Of a stretch of DNA of 64,000 nt, positions 34,851 through 46,907 are shown piece by piece. This DNA comes from Hydractinia symbiolongicarpus (taxonomy: Eukaryota > Cnidaria > Hydrozoa > Anthoathecata > Hydractiniidae). The DNA lies in the NCBI RefSeq assembly GCF_029227915.1, contig NC_079881.1, forward strand, positions 62,001 to 126,000, in the 5' to 3' direction. Below the pieces are notes generated by a model that was not told the DNA's origin, searched no databases, and saw only the letters and a list, made by a program, of their open reading frames with translations. Position 1 is the stretch's first letter. The number at the start of each line of letters is the position of its first letter. A program made the translations under genes and the position numbers.

Positions 34851-36780
34851 GCCGGCGATAAAACGTCTTTTATTCAGCGTCTCATCAAAAATGAAAACAT
34901 TTTTAAAAACTACAAGTCTCACGCGTTTTAGTGGTGAAAAGATAATTTAAAAAATCGTTTTGGAAATGGGTTTACTCACAGGTTACTTTCTTTGTATACA
35001 TTCGACTATACAAGCCAAGCCCGGGATTTACGGGAAATCGCGGGTTTTCGTTTGCCGGCGATTAAACCACTTTCATTAAGCGTCTCATCAAAAATGAAAA
35101 CATTTATAAAAACTACAAGTGTCATGCGTTTTAGTGGTGAAAAAATAATTTAAAAAATCGTTCGGGAAATGAGTTTACTCCCTGGTTACCTTCTTTGTAT
35201 ACTTTTGACTATACGGGACGAGTCCGGGATTTACGGGAAATCGCGGGTTTTCGTTTGCCGGCGATTAAACTTCTTTTATTCAACGTCTCATCAAAAATGA
35301 AAACATTTTTAAAAACTACAAGTCTCGTGGGCTTTAGTGGTGAAATAATAATTTAAAAAATCGTTCGGGAAATGAGTTTACTCCCTGGGTACTTTCTTTG
35401 TATATTTTTGACTATACGGGCCGAGTCCGGGGTTTACGGGAAATGGCGGGTTTTCGTTTGCCGGCGATAAAAGTTCTTTTTTTCAGCGTCTCATCAGAAA
35501 TGAAAACATTTTTGAAAACTACAAGTCTCATGCGTTTTAGTGGTGAAAAGATAATTTAAAAAATCGTTTTGGAAATGAGTTTACTCCCTGGGTACTTCCT
35601 TTGTATACTTTTGACTATACGGGCCGAGTCGGGGATTTACGGGAAGTCGCGGGTTTTCGTTTGCCGGCGATTAAACTTCTTTTATTCAGCGTCTCATCAA
35701 AAATGAAAACATTTTTAAAAACTACAAGTCTCATGTGCTTTAGTGCTGAAAAAATAATTTAAAAAATCGTTCGGGAAATGAGTTTACTCCCTGGGTACTT
35801 TCTTTGTATCCTTTTGACTATACGGGCCGAGTCCGGGGTTTACGGGAAATGGCGGGTTTTCGTTTGCCGGCGATTAAAGTTCTTTTTTTCAGCGTCTCAT
35901 CAAAAATGAAAACATTTTTGTAAACTACAAGTCTCATGCCTTTTTCGTGGTGAAAAATAATTTAAAAAATCGCTCGGGAAAAGAATTTACTCCCTGGGTA
36001 CTTTCTTTGTATACTTTTGACTATACGGGCCGAGTCCGGGGTTTACGGGAAATGGCGGGTTTTCGTTTGCCGGCGATTAAACTTCTTTTATTCAGCGTCT
36101 CATCAAAAATGAAAACATTTTTAAAAACTACAAGTCTTATGCGTTTTAGTGGTGAAAAGATAATTTAAAAAATCGTTTTGGAAATGGGTTTACTCACAGG
36201 TTACTTTCTTTGTATACATTCGACTATACAAGCCAAGCCCGGGATTTACGAGAAATCGCGGATTTTCGTTTGCCGGCGATTAAACCACTTTCATTAAGCG
36301 TCTCATCAAAAATGAAAACATTTATAAAAACTACAAGTGTCATGCGTTTTAGTGGTGAAAAAATAATTTAAAAAATCGTTCGGGAAATGAGTTTACTCCC
36401 TGGTTACCTTCTTTGTATACTTTTGACTATACGGGCCGAGTCCGGGATTTACGGGAAATCGCGGGTTTTCGTTTGCCGGCGATTAAACTTCTTTTATTCA
36501 GCGTCTCATCAAAAATGAAAACATTTTTAAAAACTACAAGTCTCGTGGGCTTTAGTGGTGAAATAATAATTTAAAAAATCGTTCGGGAAATGAGTTTACT
36601 CCCTGGGTACTTTCTTTGTATACTTTTGACTATACGGGCCGAGTCCGGGGTTTACGGGAAATGGCGGGTTTTCGTTTGCCGGCGATTAAAGTTCTTTTTT
36701 TCAGCGTCTCATCAGAAATGAAAACATTTTTGAAAACTACAAGTCTCATGCGTTTTAGTGATGAAAAGATAATTTAAAAA

Positions 36781-39700
36781 ATCGTTTTGGAAATGAGTTT
36801 ACTCACAGGGTACTTTCTTTGTATACATTCGACTATACGGGCCAAGCCCGGGATGTACGGGAAATCGCGGGTTTCGTTTGCCGGCGATTAAACCACTTTC
36901 ATTGAGCGTCTCATCAAAAATGAAAACATTTCTGAAAACTACAAGTCTCATGCGTTTTAGTGGTGAAATAATAATTTAAAAAATCGTTTGGGAAATGAGT
37001 TTACTCCCAGGGTACTTACTTTGTATACTTTTGACTATACGGGCCGAGTCCGGGGTTTATGGGAAATGGCGGGTTTTTGTTTGCCGGCGATTAAACTTCT
37101 TTTATTCAGCGTCTTATCAAAAATGAAAACATTTCTGAAAACTACAAGTCTCATGCGTTTTAGTGTTGAAAAAATAATTTAAAAAATCGTTCGGGAAATG
37201 AGTTTACTCCCTGGGTACTTTCTTTGTATACTTTTGACTATACGGGCCGAGTCGGAGATTTACGGGAAGTCGCGGGTTTTCGTTTGCCGGCGATTAAACT
37301 TCTTTTATTCAGCGTCTCATCAAAAATGAAAACAGTTTTAAAAACTACAAGTCTCATGGGCTTTAGTGGTTAAATAATAATTTAAAAAATCGTTTGGGAA
37401 ATGAGTTTACTCCCTGGGTACTTTCTTTGTATACTTTTGACTATACGGGCCGAGTCCGGGATTTTCGGGAAGTCGCGGGTTTTCGTTTGCCGGCGATTAA
37501 ACTTCTTTTATTCAGCGTCTCATCAAAACATTTTTGAAAAGTACAAGTCTCATGCGTTTTAGTGGTGAAATAATAATTTAAAAAATCGTTCGGGAAATGA
37601 GTTTACTCCCAGGGTACTTTCTTTGTATACTTTTTACTATACGGGCCGAGTCCGGGGTTTACGGGAAATGGCGGGTTTTTGTTTGCCGGCGATTAAACTT
37701 CTTTTATTCAGCGTCTCATCAAAAATGAAAACATTTCTGAAAACTACAAGTCTCATGCGTTTTAGTGTTGAAAAAATAATTTAAAAAATCGTTCGGGAAA
37801 TGAGTTTACTCCCTGGGTACTTTCTTTGTATACTTTTAACTATACGGGCCCAGTCGGAGATTTACGGGAAGTCGCCGGTTTTCGTTTGCCGGCGATTCAA
37901 CTTCTTTTATTCAGCGTCTCATCAAAAATGAAAACATTTTTAAAAACTACAAGTCTCATGGGCTTTAGTGGTTAAATAATAATTTAAAAAATCGTTCGGG
38001 AAATGAGTTTACTCCCTGGGTACTTTCTTTGTATACATTCGACTATACGGGCCAAGCCCGGGATGTACGGGAAATCGCGGGTTTCGTTTGCCGGCGATTA
38101 AACCACTTTCATTAAGCGTCTCATCAAAAATGAAAACATTTCTGAAAACTACAAGTCTCATGCGTTTTAGTGGTGAAATAATAATTTAAAAAATCGTTCG
38201 GGAAATAAGTTTACTCCCAGGGTACTTTCTTTGTATACTTTTGACTATACGGGCCGAGTCCGGGGTTTACGGGAAATGGCGGGTTTTCGTTTGCCGGCGA
38301 TTAAACTTCTTTTATTCAGCGTCTCATCAAAAATGAAAAAATTTCTGAAAACTACAAGTCTCATGCGTTTTAGTGTTGAAAAAATAATTTAAAAAATCGT
38401 TCGGGAAATGAGTTTACTACCTGGGTACTTTCTTTGTATACTTTTGACTATACGGGCCGAGTCCGGGGCTTACGGGAAATGGCGGGTTTTCGTTTGCCGG
38501 CGTTTAAACCACTTTCATTAAGCGTCTCATCAAAAATGAAAACATTTCTGAAAACTACAAGTGTCATGCGTTTTAGTGGTGAAAAAATAATTTAAAAAAT
38601 CGTTCGGGAAATGAGTTTACTCCCTGGGTGCTTTCTTTGTATACTTTTGACTATACGGGCCGAGTCGGAGATTTACGGGAAGTCGCGGGTTTTCGTTTGC
38701 CGGCGATTAAACTTCTTTTATTCAGCGTCTCATCAAAAATGAAAACATTTTTAAAAACTACAAGTCTCATGGGCTTTAGTGGTTAAATAATAATTTAAAA
38801 AATCGTTCGGGAAATGAGTTTACTCCCTGGGTACTTTCTTTGTATGCATGCGACTATACGGGCCAAGCCCGCGATGTACGGGAAATCGCGGGTTTCGTTT
38901 GCCGGCGATTAAACCACTTTCATTAAGCGTCTCATCAAAAATGAAAACATTTCTGAAAACTACAAGTCTCATGCGTTTTAGTGATGAAAAAATAATTTAA
39001 AAAATCGTTCGGGAAATGAGTTTACTCCCTGGGTACTTTCTTTGTATACTTTTGACTATACGGGCAGAGTCCGGGATTTACGGGAAGTCGCGGGTTTTCG
39101 TTTGCCGGCGATTAAACTTCTTTTATTCAGCGTCTCATCAAAAATGAAAACATTTCTGAAAACTACAAGTCTCATGCGTTTTAGTGTTGAAAAAATAATT
39201 TAAAAAATCGTTCAAGAAATGAGTTTACTCCCTGGGTACTTTCTTTGTATACTTTTGACTATACGGGCCGAGTCGGAGATTTACGGAAGTTGCGGGTTTT
39301 CGTTTGCCGGCGATTAAACTTCTTTTATTCTGCGTCTCATCAAAAATGAAAACATTTTTAAAAACTACAAGTCTCATGGGCTTTAGTGGTTAAATAATAA
39401 TTTAAAAAAATCGTTCGGGAAATGAGTTTACTCCCAGGGTACTTTCTTTGTATACTTTTGACTATACGGGCCGAGTCCGGGGTTTACGGGAAATGGCGGG
39501 TTTTCGTTTGCCGGCGTTTAAACCACTTTCATTAAGCGTCTCATCAAAAATGAAAACATTTCTGAAAACTACAAGTGTCATGCGTTTTAGTGGTGAAAAA
39601 ATAATTTAAAAAATCGTTCGGGAAATGAGTTTACTCCCTGGGTACTTTCTTTGTATACTTTTGACTATACGGGCCGAGTCGGAGATTTACGGGAAGTCGC

Positions 39701-41832
39701 GGGTTTTCGTTTGCCGGCGATTAAACTTCTTTTATTCAGCGTCTCATCAAAAATGAAAACATTTTTAAAAACTACAAGTCTCATGGGCTTTAGTGGTTAA
39801 ATAATAATTTAAAAAATCGTTCGGGAAATGAGTTTACTCCCTGGGTACTTTCTTTGTATGCATTCGACTATACGGGCCAAGCCAGGGATGTACGGGAAAT
39901 CGCGGGTTTCGTTTGCCGGCGATTAAACCACTTTCATTAAGCGTCTCATCCAAAATGAAAACATTTCTGAAAACTACAAGTCTTATGCGTTTTAGTGATA
40001 AAAAAATAATTTAAAAAATCGTTCGGGAAATGAGTTTACTCCCTGGGTACTTTCTTTGTATACTTTTGACTATACGGGCAGAGTCCGGGATTTACGGGAA
40101 GTCGCGGGTTTTCGTTTGCCGGCGATTAAACTTCTTTTATTCAGCGTCTTATCAAAAATGAAAACATTTCTGAAAACTACAAGTCTCATGCGTTTTAGTG
40201 TTGAAAAAATAATTTAAAAAATCGTTCAAGAAATGAGTTTACTCCCTGGGTACTTTCTTTGTATACTTTTGACTATACGGGCCGAGTCGGAGATTTACGG
40301 GAAGTCGCGGGTTTTCGTTTGCCGGCGATTAAACTTCTTTTATTCAGCGTCTCATCAAAAATGAAAACATTTTTAAAAACTACAAGTCTCATGGGCTTTA
40401 GTGGTTAAATAATAATTTAAGAAATCGTTCGGGAAATGAGTTTACTCCCTGGTTACTTTCTTTGTATACATTCGACTATACGGGCCAAGCCCAGGATGTA
40501 CGGGAAATCGCGGGCTTCGTTTGCCGGCGATTAAACCACTTTCATTAAGCGTCTCATCAAAAATGAAAACATTTCTGAAAACTACAAGTCTCATGCGTTT
40601 TAGTGGTGAAATAATAATTTAAAAAATCGTTCGGGAAATGAGTTTACTCCCAGGGTACTTTCTTTGTATACTTTTGACTATACGGGCCGAGTCCGGGGTT
40701 TACGGGAAATGGCGGGTTTTCGTTTGCCGGCGATTAAACTTCTTTTATTCAGCGTCTCATCAAAAATGAAAACATTTCTGAAAACTACAAGTCTCATGCG
40801 TTTTAGTGTTGAAAAAATAATTTAAAAAATCGTTCGGGAAATGAGTTTACTCACTGGGTACTTTCTTTGTATACTTTTGACTATACGGGACGAGTCGGAG
40901 ATTTATGGGAAGTCGCGGGTTTTTGTTTGCCGGCGATTAAACTTCTTTTATTCAGCGTCTCATCAAAAATGAAAACATTTTTAAAAACTACAAGTCTCAT
41001 GGGCTTTAGTGGTTAAATAATAATTTAAAAAATCGTTCGGGAAATGAGTTTACTCCCAGGGTACTTTCTTTGTATACATTCGACTATACGGGCCAAGCCC
41101 GGGATGTACGGGAAATCGCGGGTTTCGTTTGCCGGCGATTAAACCACTTTCATTCAGCGTCTCATCAAAAATGAAAACATTTCTGAAAACTACAAGTCTC
41201 ATGCGTTTTAGTGATGAAAAAATAATTTAAAAAATCGTTCGGGAAATGAGTTTACTCCCTGGGTACTTTCTTTGTATACTTTTGACTATACGGGCCAAGT
41301 CCGGGATTTAAGGGAAGTTGCTGGTTTTCGTTTGCCGGCGATTAAACTTCATTTATTCAGCGTCTCATCAAAAATGAAAACATTTTTGAAATCTACAAGT
41401 CTCATGGGCTCTAGTGGTGAAATAATAATTTAAAAAATCGTTCGGGAAATGAGTTTACTCCCTGGGTACTTTCTTTGTATACTTTTGACTATACGGGCCG
41501 AGTCCGAGGTTTACGGGAAATGGCAGGTTTTCGTTTGCCGGCGATTAAACTCCTTTTATTCAGCGTCTCATCAAAAATGAAAACATTTTTCAAAGCTACA
41601 AGTCTCATGCGCTTTAGTGGTGAAAAGATAATTTAAAAAATCGTTTTGGAAAAGAGTTTACTCACAGGGTACTTTCTTTGTATACATTCGACTATACGGG
41701 CCAAGCCCGGGATTTACGGGAAATCGCGGAATTTCGTTTGCCGGCGATTAAACCACTTTCACTAAGCGTCTCATCAAAAATGAAAACAATTCTGAAAACT
41801 ACAAGTCTCATGCGTTTTAGCGGTGAAAAAAT
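36781..41832 (+). repeat. Primed-family block with five-monomer HOR
   Basis: B', D', E' and F monomers resume here. From 38589 the order is E', B', F (GGGCAGAGTCC), E' (CGTTCAAGAAATG), D'/B hybrid, and the set restarts at 39603, a unit of 1,014 bp. The second set departs after its E' near 40.2 kb and continues as B', D', E' to about 41.0 kb. Third-family monomers begin near 41.3 kb (AGGGAAGTTGCTGG, GGGCTCTAGTGG). No gene is seen. Confidence 0.65.
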
Positions 41833-43858
41833 AATTTAAAAAATCGTTCGGGAAATGAGTTTAATCCCTGGGTACTTTCTCTGTATACTTTTGACTATAC
41901 GGGCCGAATCCGGGATTTACGGGAAATCGCGGGTTTTCGTTTGCCGGCGATTAAACTTCATTTATTCAGCGTCTCATCAAAAATGAAAACATTTTTGAAA
42001 ACTACAAGTCTCATGGGCTTTAGTGGTGAAAAGATAATTTAAAAAATTGTTTTGAAAATGAGTTTACTCACAGGGTACTTTCTTTGTATACATTCGACTA
42101 TATGGGCCAAGTCCGGGGTTTACGGGAAATGGCGGGTTTTCGTTTGCCGGCGTTTAAACCACTTTCATTAAGCGTCTCATCAAAAATGTAAACATTTCTG
42201 AAAACTACAAGTGTCATGCGTTTTAGTGGTGAAAAAATAATTTAAAAAATCGTTCGGGAAATGAGTTTACTCCCTGGGTACTTTCTTTGTATACTTTTGA
42301 CTATACGGGCCGAGTCGGAGATTTACGGGAAGTCGCGGGTTTTCGTTTGCCGGCGATTAAACTTCTTTTATTCAGCGTCTCATCAAAAATGAAAACATTT
42401 TTAAAAACTACAAGTCTCATGGGCTTTAGTGGTTAAATAATAATTTAAAAAATCGTTCGGGAAATGAGTTTACTCCCTGGGTACTTTCTTTGTATGCATT
42501 CGACTATACGGGCCAAGCCAGGGATGTACGGGAAATCGCGGGTTTCGTTTGCCGGCGATTAAACCACTTTCATTAAGCGTCTCATCAAAAATGAAAACAT
42601 TTCTGAAAACTACAAGTCTCATGCGTTTTAGTGTTGAAAAAATAATTTAAAAAATCGTTCAAGAAATGAGTTTACTCCCTGGGTACTTTCTTTGTATACT
42701 TTTGACTATACGGGCCGAGTCGGAGATTTACGGAAGTCGCGGGTTTTCGTTTGCCGGCGATTAAACTTCTTTTATTCAGCGCCTCATCAAAAATGAAAAC
42801 ATTTTTAAAAACTACAAGTCTCATGGGCTTTAGTGGTGAAAAAATAATTTAAAAAATCGTTCGGGAAATGAGTTTAATCCCTGGGTACTTTCTCTGTATA
42901 CTTTTGACTATACGGGCCGAATCCGGGATTTACGGGAAATCGCGGGTTTTCGTTTGCCGGCGATTAAACTTCATTTATTCAGCGTCTCATCAAAAATGAA
43001 AACATTTTTGAAAACTACAAGTCTCATGGGCTTTAGTGGTGAAAAGATAATTTAAAAAATTGTTTTGAAAATGAGTTTACTCACAGGGTACTTTCTTTGT
43101 ATACATTCGACTATATGGGCCAAGTCCGGGGTTTACGGGAAATGGCGGGTTTTCGTTTGCCGGCGTTTAAACCACTTTCATTAAGCGTCTCATCAAAAAT
43201 GTAAACATTTCTGAAAACTACAAGTGTCATGCGTTTTAGTGGTGAAAAAATAATTTAAAAAATCGTTCGGGAAATGAGTTTACTCCCTGGGTACTTTCTT
43301 TGTATACTTTTGACTATACGGGCCGAGTCGGAGATTTACGGGAAGTCGCGGGTTTTCGCTTGCCGGCGATTAAACTTCTTTTATTCAGCGTCTCATCAAA
43401 AATGAAAACATTTTTAAAAACTACAAGTCTCATGGGCTTTAGTGGTTAAATAATAATTTAAAAAATCGTTCGGGAAATGAGTTTACTCCCTGGGTACTTT
43501 CTTTGTATGCATTCGACTATACGGGCCAAGCCAGGGATGTACGGGAAATCGCGGGTTTCGTTTGCCGGCGATTAAACCACTTTCATTAAGCGTCTCATCA
43601 AAAATGAAAACATTTCTGAAAACTACAAGTCTCATGCGTTTTAGTGTTGAAAAAATAATTTAAAAAATCGTTCAAGAAATGAGTTTACTCCCTGGGTACT
43701 TTCTTTGTATACTTTTGACTATACGGGCCGAGTCGGAGATTTACGGAAGTCGCGGGTTTTCGTTTGCCGGCGATTAAACTTCTTTTATTCAGCGCCTCAT
43801 CAAAAATGAAAACATTTTTAAAAACTACAAGTCTCATGGGCTTTAGTGGTGAAATAAT
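41833..43858 (+). repeat. 1,013-bp tandem duplication, two copies (5 monomers each)
   Basis: The anchor at 41833 and the private TATGGGCCAAGTCCGGGG at 42101 recur at 42846 and 43114, both 1,013 bp apart. Copies are about 41833-42845 and 42846-43858. Shared variants include CTCTGTATAC, AAATTGTTTTGAAAATGAG, ATGTAAACATTTCTG and the one-base-short TTACGGAAGTCGC, which explain the two bases missing from 1,015. Confidence 0.85.
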
Positions 43859-43867
43859 AATTTAAAA

Positions 43868-46822
43868 AAATCGTTCGGGAAATGAGTTTACTCCCAGGGT
43901 ACTTTCTTTGTATACTTTTGACTATACGGGCCGAGTCCGGGGTTTACGGGAAATGGCGGGTTTTCGTTTGCCGGCGTTTAAACCACTTTCATTAAGCGTC
44001 TCATCAAAAATGAAAACATTTCTGAAAACTACAAGTCTCATGCGTTTTAGTGGTGAAATAATAATTTAAAAAATCGTTCGGGAAATGAGTTTACTCCCAG
44101 GGTACTTTCTTTGTATGCTTTTGACTATACGGGCCGAGTCCGGGGTTTACGGGAAATGGCGGGTTTTCGTTTGCCGGCGATTAAACTTCTTTTATTCAGC
44201 GTCTCATCAAAAATGAAAACATTTCTGAAAACTACAAGTCTCATGCGTTTTAGTGTTGAAAAAATAATTTAAAAAATCGTTCGGGAAATGAGTTTACACA
44301 CTGGGTACTTTCTTTGTATACTTTTGACTATACGGTACGAATCGGAGATTTACGGGAAGTCGCGGGTTTTCGTTTGCCGGCGATTAAACTTCTTTTTCTC
44401 AGCGTCTCATCAAAAATGAAAACATTTTTAAAAACTACAAGTCTCATGGGCTTTAGTGGTTAAATAATAATTTAAAAAATCGTTCGGGAAATGAGTTTAC
44501 TCCCTGGGTACTTTCTTTGTATACATTCGACTATACGGGCCAAGCCCAGGATGTACGGGAAATCGCGGGCTTCGTTTGCCGGCGATTAAACCACTTTCAT
44601 TAAGCGTCTCATCAAAAATGAAAACATTTCTGAAAACTACAAGTCTCATGCGTTTTAGTGGTGAAATAATAATTTAAAAAATCGTTCGGGAAATGAGTTT
44701 ACTCCCAGGGTACTTTCTTTGTATACTTTTGACTATACGGGCCGAGTCCGGGGTTTACGGGAAATGGCGGGTTTTCGTTTGCCGGCGATTAAACTTCTTT
44801 TATTCAGCGTCTCATCAAAAATGAAAACATTTCTGAAAACTACAAGTCTCATGCGTTTTAGTGTTGAAAAAATAATTTAAAAAATCGTTCGGGAAATGAG
44901 TTTACACACTGGGTACTTTCTTTGTATACTTTTGACTATACGGGACGAGTCGGAGATTTACGGGAAGTCGCGGGTTTTCGTTTGCCGGCGATTAAACTTC
45001 TTTTATTCAGCGTCTCATCAAAAATGAAAACATTTTTAAAAACTACAAGTCTCATGGGCTTTAGTGGTTAAATAATAATTTAAAAAATCGTTCGGGAAAT
45101 GAGTTTACTCCCTGGGTACTTTCTTTGTATACATTCGACTATACGGGCCAAGCCCAGGATGTACGGGAAATCGCGGGCTTCGTTTGCCGGCGATTAAACC
45201 ACTTTCATTAAGCGTCTCATCAAAAATGAAAACATTTTTGAAAACTACAAGTCTCATGCGTTTTAGTGGTTAAATAATAATTTAAAAAATCGTTCGGGAA
45301 ATGAGTTTACTCCCAGGGTACTTTCTTTGTATACATTCGACTATACGGGCCAAGCCCGGGATGTACGGGAAATCGCGGGTTTCGTTTGCCGGCGATTAAA
45401 CCACTTTCATTCAGCGTCTCATCAAAAATGAAAACATTTCTGAAAACTACAAGTCTCATGCGTTTTAGTGATGAAAAAATAATTTAAAAAATCGTTCGGG
45501 AAATGAGTTTACTCCCTGGGTACTTTCTTTGTATACTTTTGACTATACGGGCCAAGTCCGGGATTTAAGGGAAGTTGCTGGTTTTCGTTTGCCGGCGATT
45601 AAACTTCATTTATTCAGCGTCTCATCAAAAATGAAAACATTTTTGAAATCTACAAGTCTCATGGGCTCTAGTGGTGAAATAATAATTTAAAAAATCGTTC
45701 GGGAAATGAGTTTACTCCCTGGGTACTTTCTTTGTATACTTTTGACTATACGGGCCGAGTCCGAGGTTTACGGGAAATGGCGGGTTTTCGTTTGCCGGCG
45801 ATTAAACTCCTTTTATTCAGCGTCTTATCAAAAATGAAAACATTTTTCAAAGCTACAAGTCTCATGCGCTTTAGTGGTGAAAAGATAATTTAAAAAATCG
45901 TTTTGGAAATCAGTTTACTCACAGGGTACTTTCTTTGTATACATTCGTTATACGGGCCAAGCCCGGGATTTACGGGAAATCGCGGAATTTCGTTTGCCGG
46001 CGATTAAACCACTTTCACTAAGCGTCTCATCAAAAATGAAAACAATTCTGAAAACTACAAGTCTCATGCGTTTTAGTGGTGAAAAAATAATTTAAAAAAT
46101 CGTTCGGGAAATGAGTTTAATCCCTGGGTACTTTCTCTGTATACTTTTGACTATACGGGCCGAGTCCGGGATTTACGGGAAATCGCGGGTTTTCGTTTGC
46201 CGGCGATTAATCTTCTTTTATTCAGCGTCTCATCAAAAATTATAACATTTTTGAAAAGTACAAGTCTCATGCGTTTTAGTGGTGAAATAATAATTTAGAA
46301 AATCGTTCGGGAAATGAGTTTACTCCCAGGGTACTTTCTTTGTATACTTTTGACTATACGGGCCGAGTCCGGGGTTTACGGGAAATGGCAGGTTTTCGTT
46401 TGCCGGCGATTAAACTTCTTTTATTCAGCGTCTCATCAAAAATGAAAACATTTTTGAAAACTACAAGTGTCATGCGTTTTAGTGGTGAAAAGATAATTTA
46501 AAAAATCGTTTTGGAAATGCGTTTACTCACAGGGTACTTTCTTTGTATACATTCGACTATACGGGCCAAGCCCGAGATTTACGGGAAATCGCGGAATTTC
46601 GTTTGCCGGCGATTAAACCACTTTCATTAGGCGTCTCATCAAAAATGAAAACATTTCCAAAAACTACAAGTCTCATGCGTGTTAGTGGTGAAAAAATAAT
46701 TTAAAAAACGTTCGGGAAATGAGTTTAATCCCTGGGTACCTTCTTCGTATACTTTTGACTATACGGGCTGAATCCGGGATTTACGGGAAATCGCGGGTTT
46801 TCGTTTGCCGGCGATTAAACCA
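43868..46822 (+). repeat. 3,040-bp duplication, first copy (~15 monomers)
   Basis: The marker TTGTATGCTTTTGAC at 44111 recurs at 47151, offset 3,040 (fifteen monomers would be 3,045). Both copies carry TTTACACACTGGG, ACGGTACGAATCGG, TTCTTTTTCTCAGCG, ATTCGTTATACGGG, AAATTATAACATTTTTG and ATTTAGAAAATCG. The copy ends at GCCGGCGATTAAAC near 46822. Content is primed family first, then third family. Confidence 0.85.
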
Positions 46823-46899
46823 CTTTCATTAAGCGTCTCATCAAAAATGAAAACATTTCTGAAAACTACAAGTCTCATGCGTTTTAGTGGTGAAATAAT
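46698..46899 (+). repeat. Recombinant monomer at the 3,040-bp duplication join
   Basis: The left half is the third-family type with AAAAAACGTTCGGG, CCTTCTTCG and GGGCTGAATCC. The right half is B' (CCACTTTCATTAAG, GTGGTGAAATAATA). In the second copy at about 49.74-49.94 kb the same left half continues with its usual right half (CTTCATTTATTCAG, GGGCTCTAG). The switch is therefore at GCCGGCGATTAAAC, about 46818-46827. Confidence 0.8.
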
Positions 46900-46907
46900 A
46901 ATTTAAA

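Larger units (their letters stand above)
31651..36780 (+). repeat. A-E family block with local duplications
   Basis: Monomers of types A, B, C, D and E return (TTGGCTATAC near 31755, CTGGTTACC near 31935, CATCAGAAATG near 32247). Within the block are an 812-bp tandem duplication at 32.2-33.8 kb and a 406-bp one at 34.0-34.9 kb. K- and J-like monomers appear at 33.9 and 35.9 kb. An altered K copy at 33920 has lost the AATAATTT anchor (GAGAAATGTTTTAAAAAATC). No gene is seen. Confidence 0.7.
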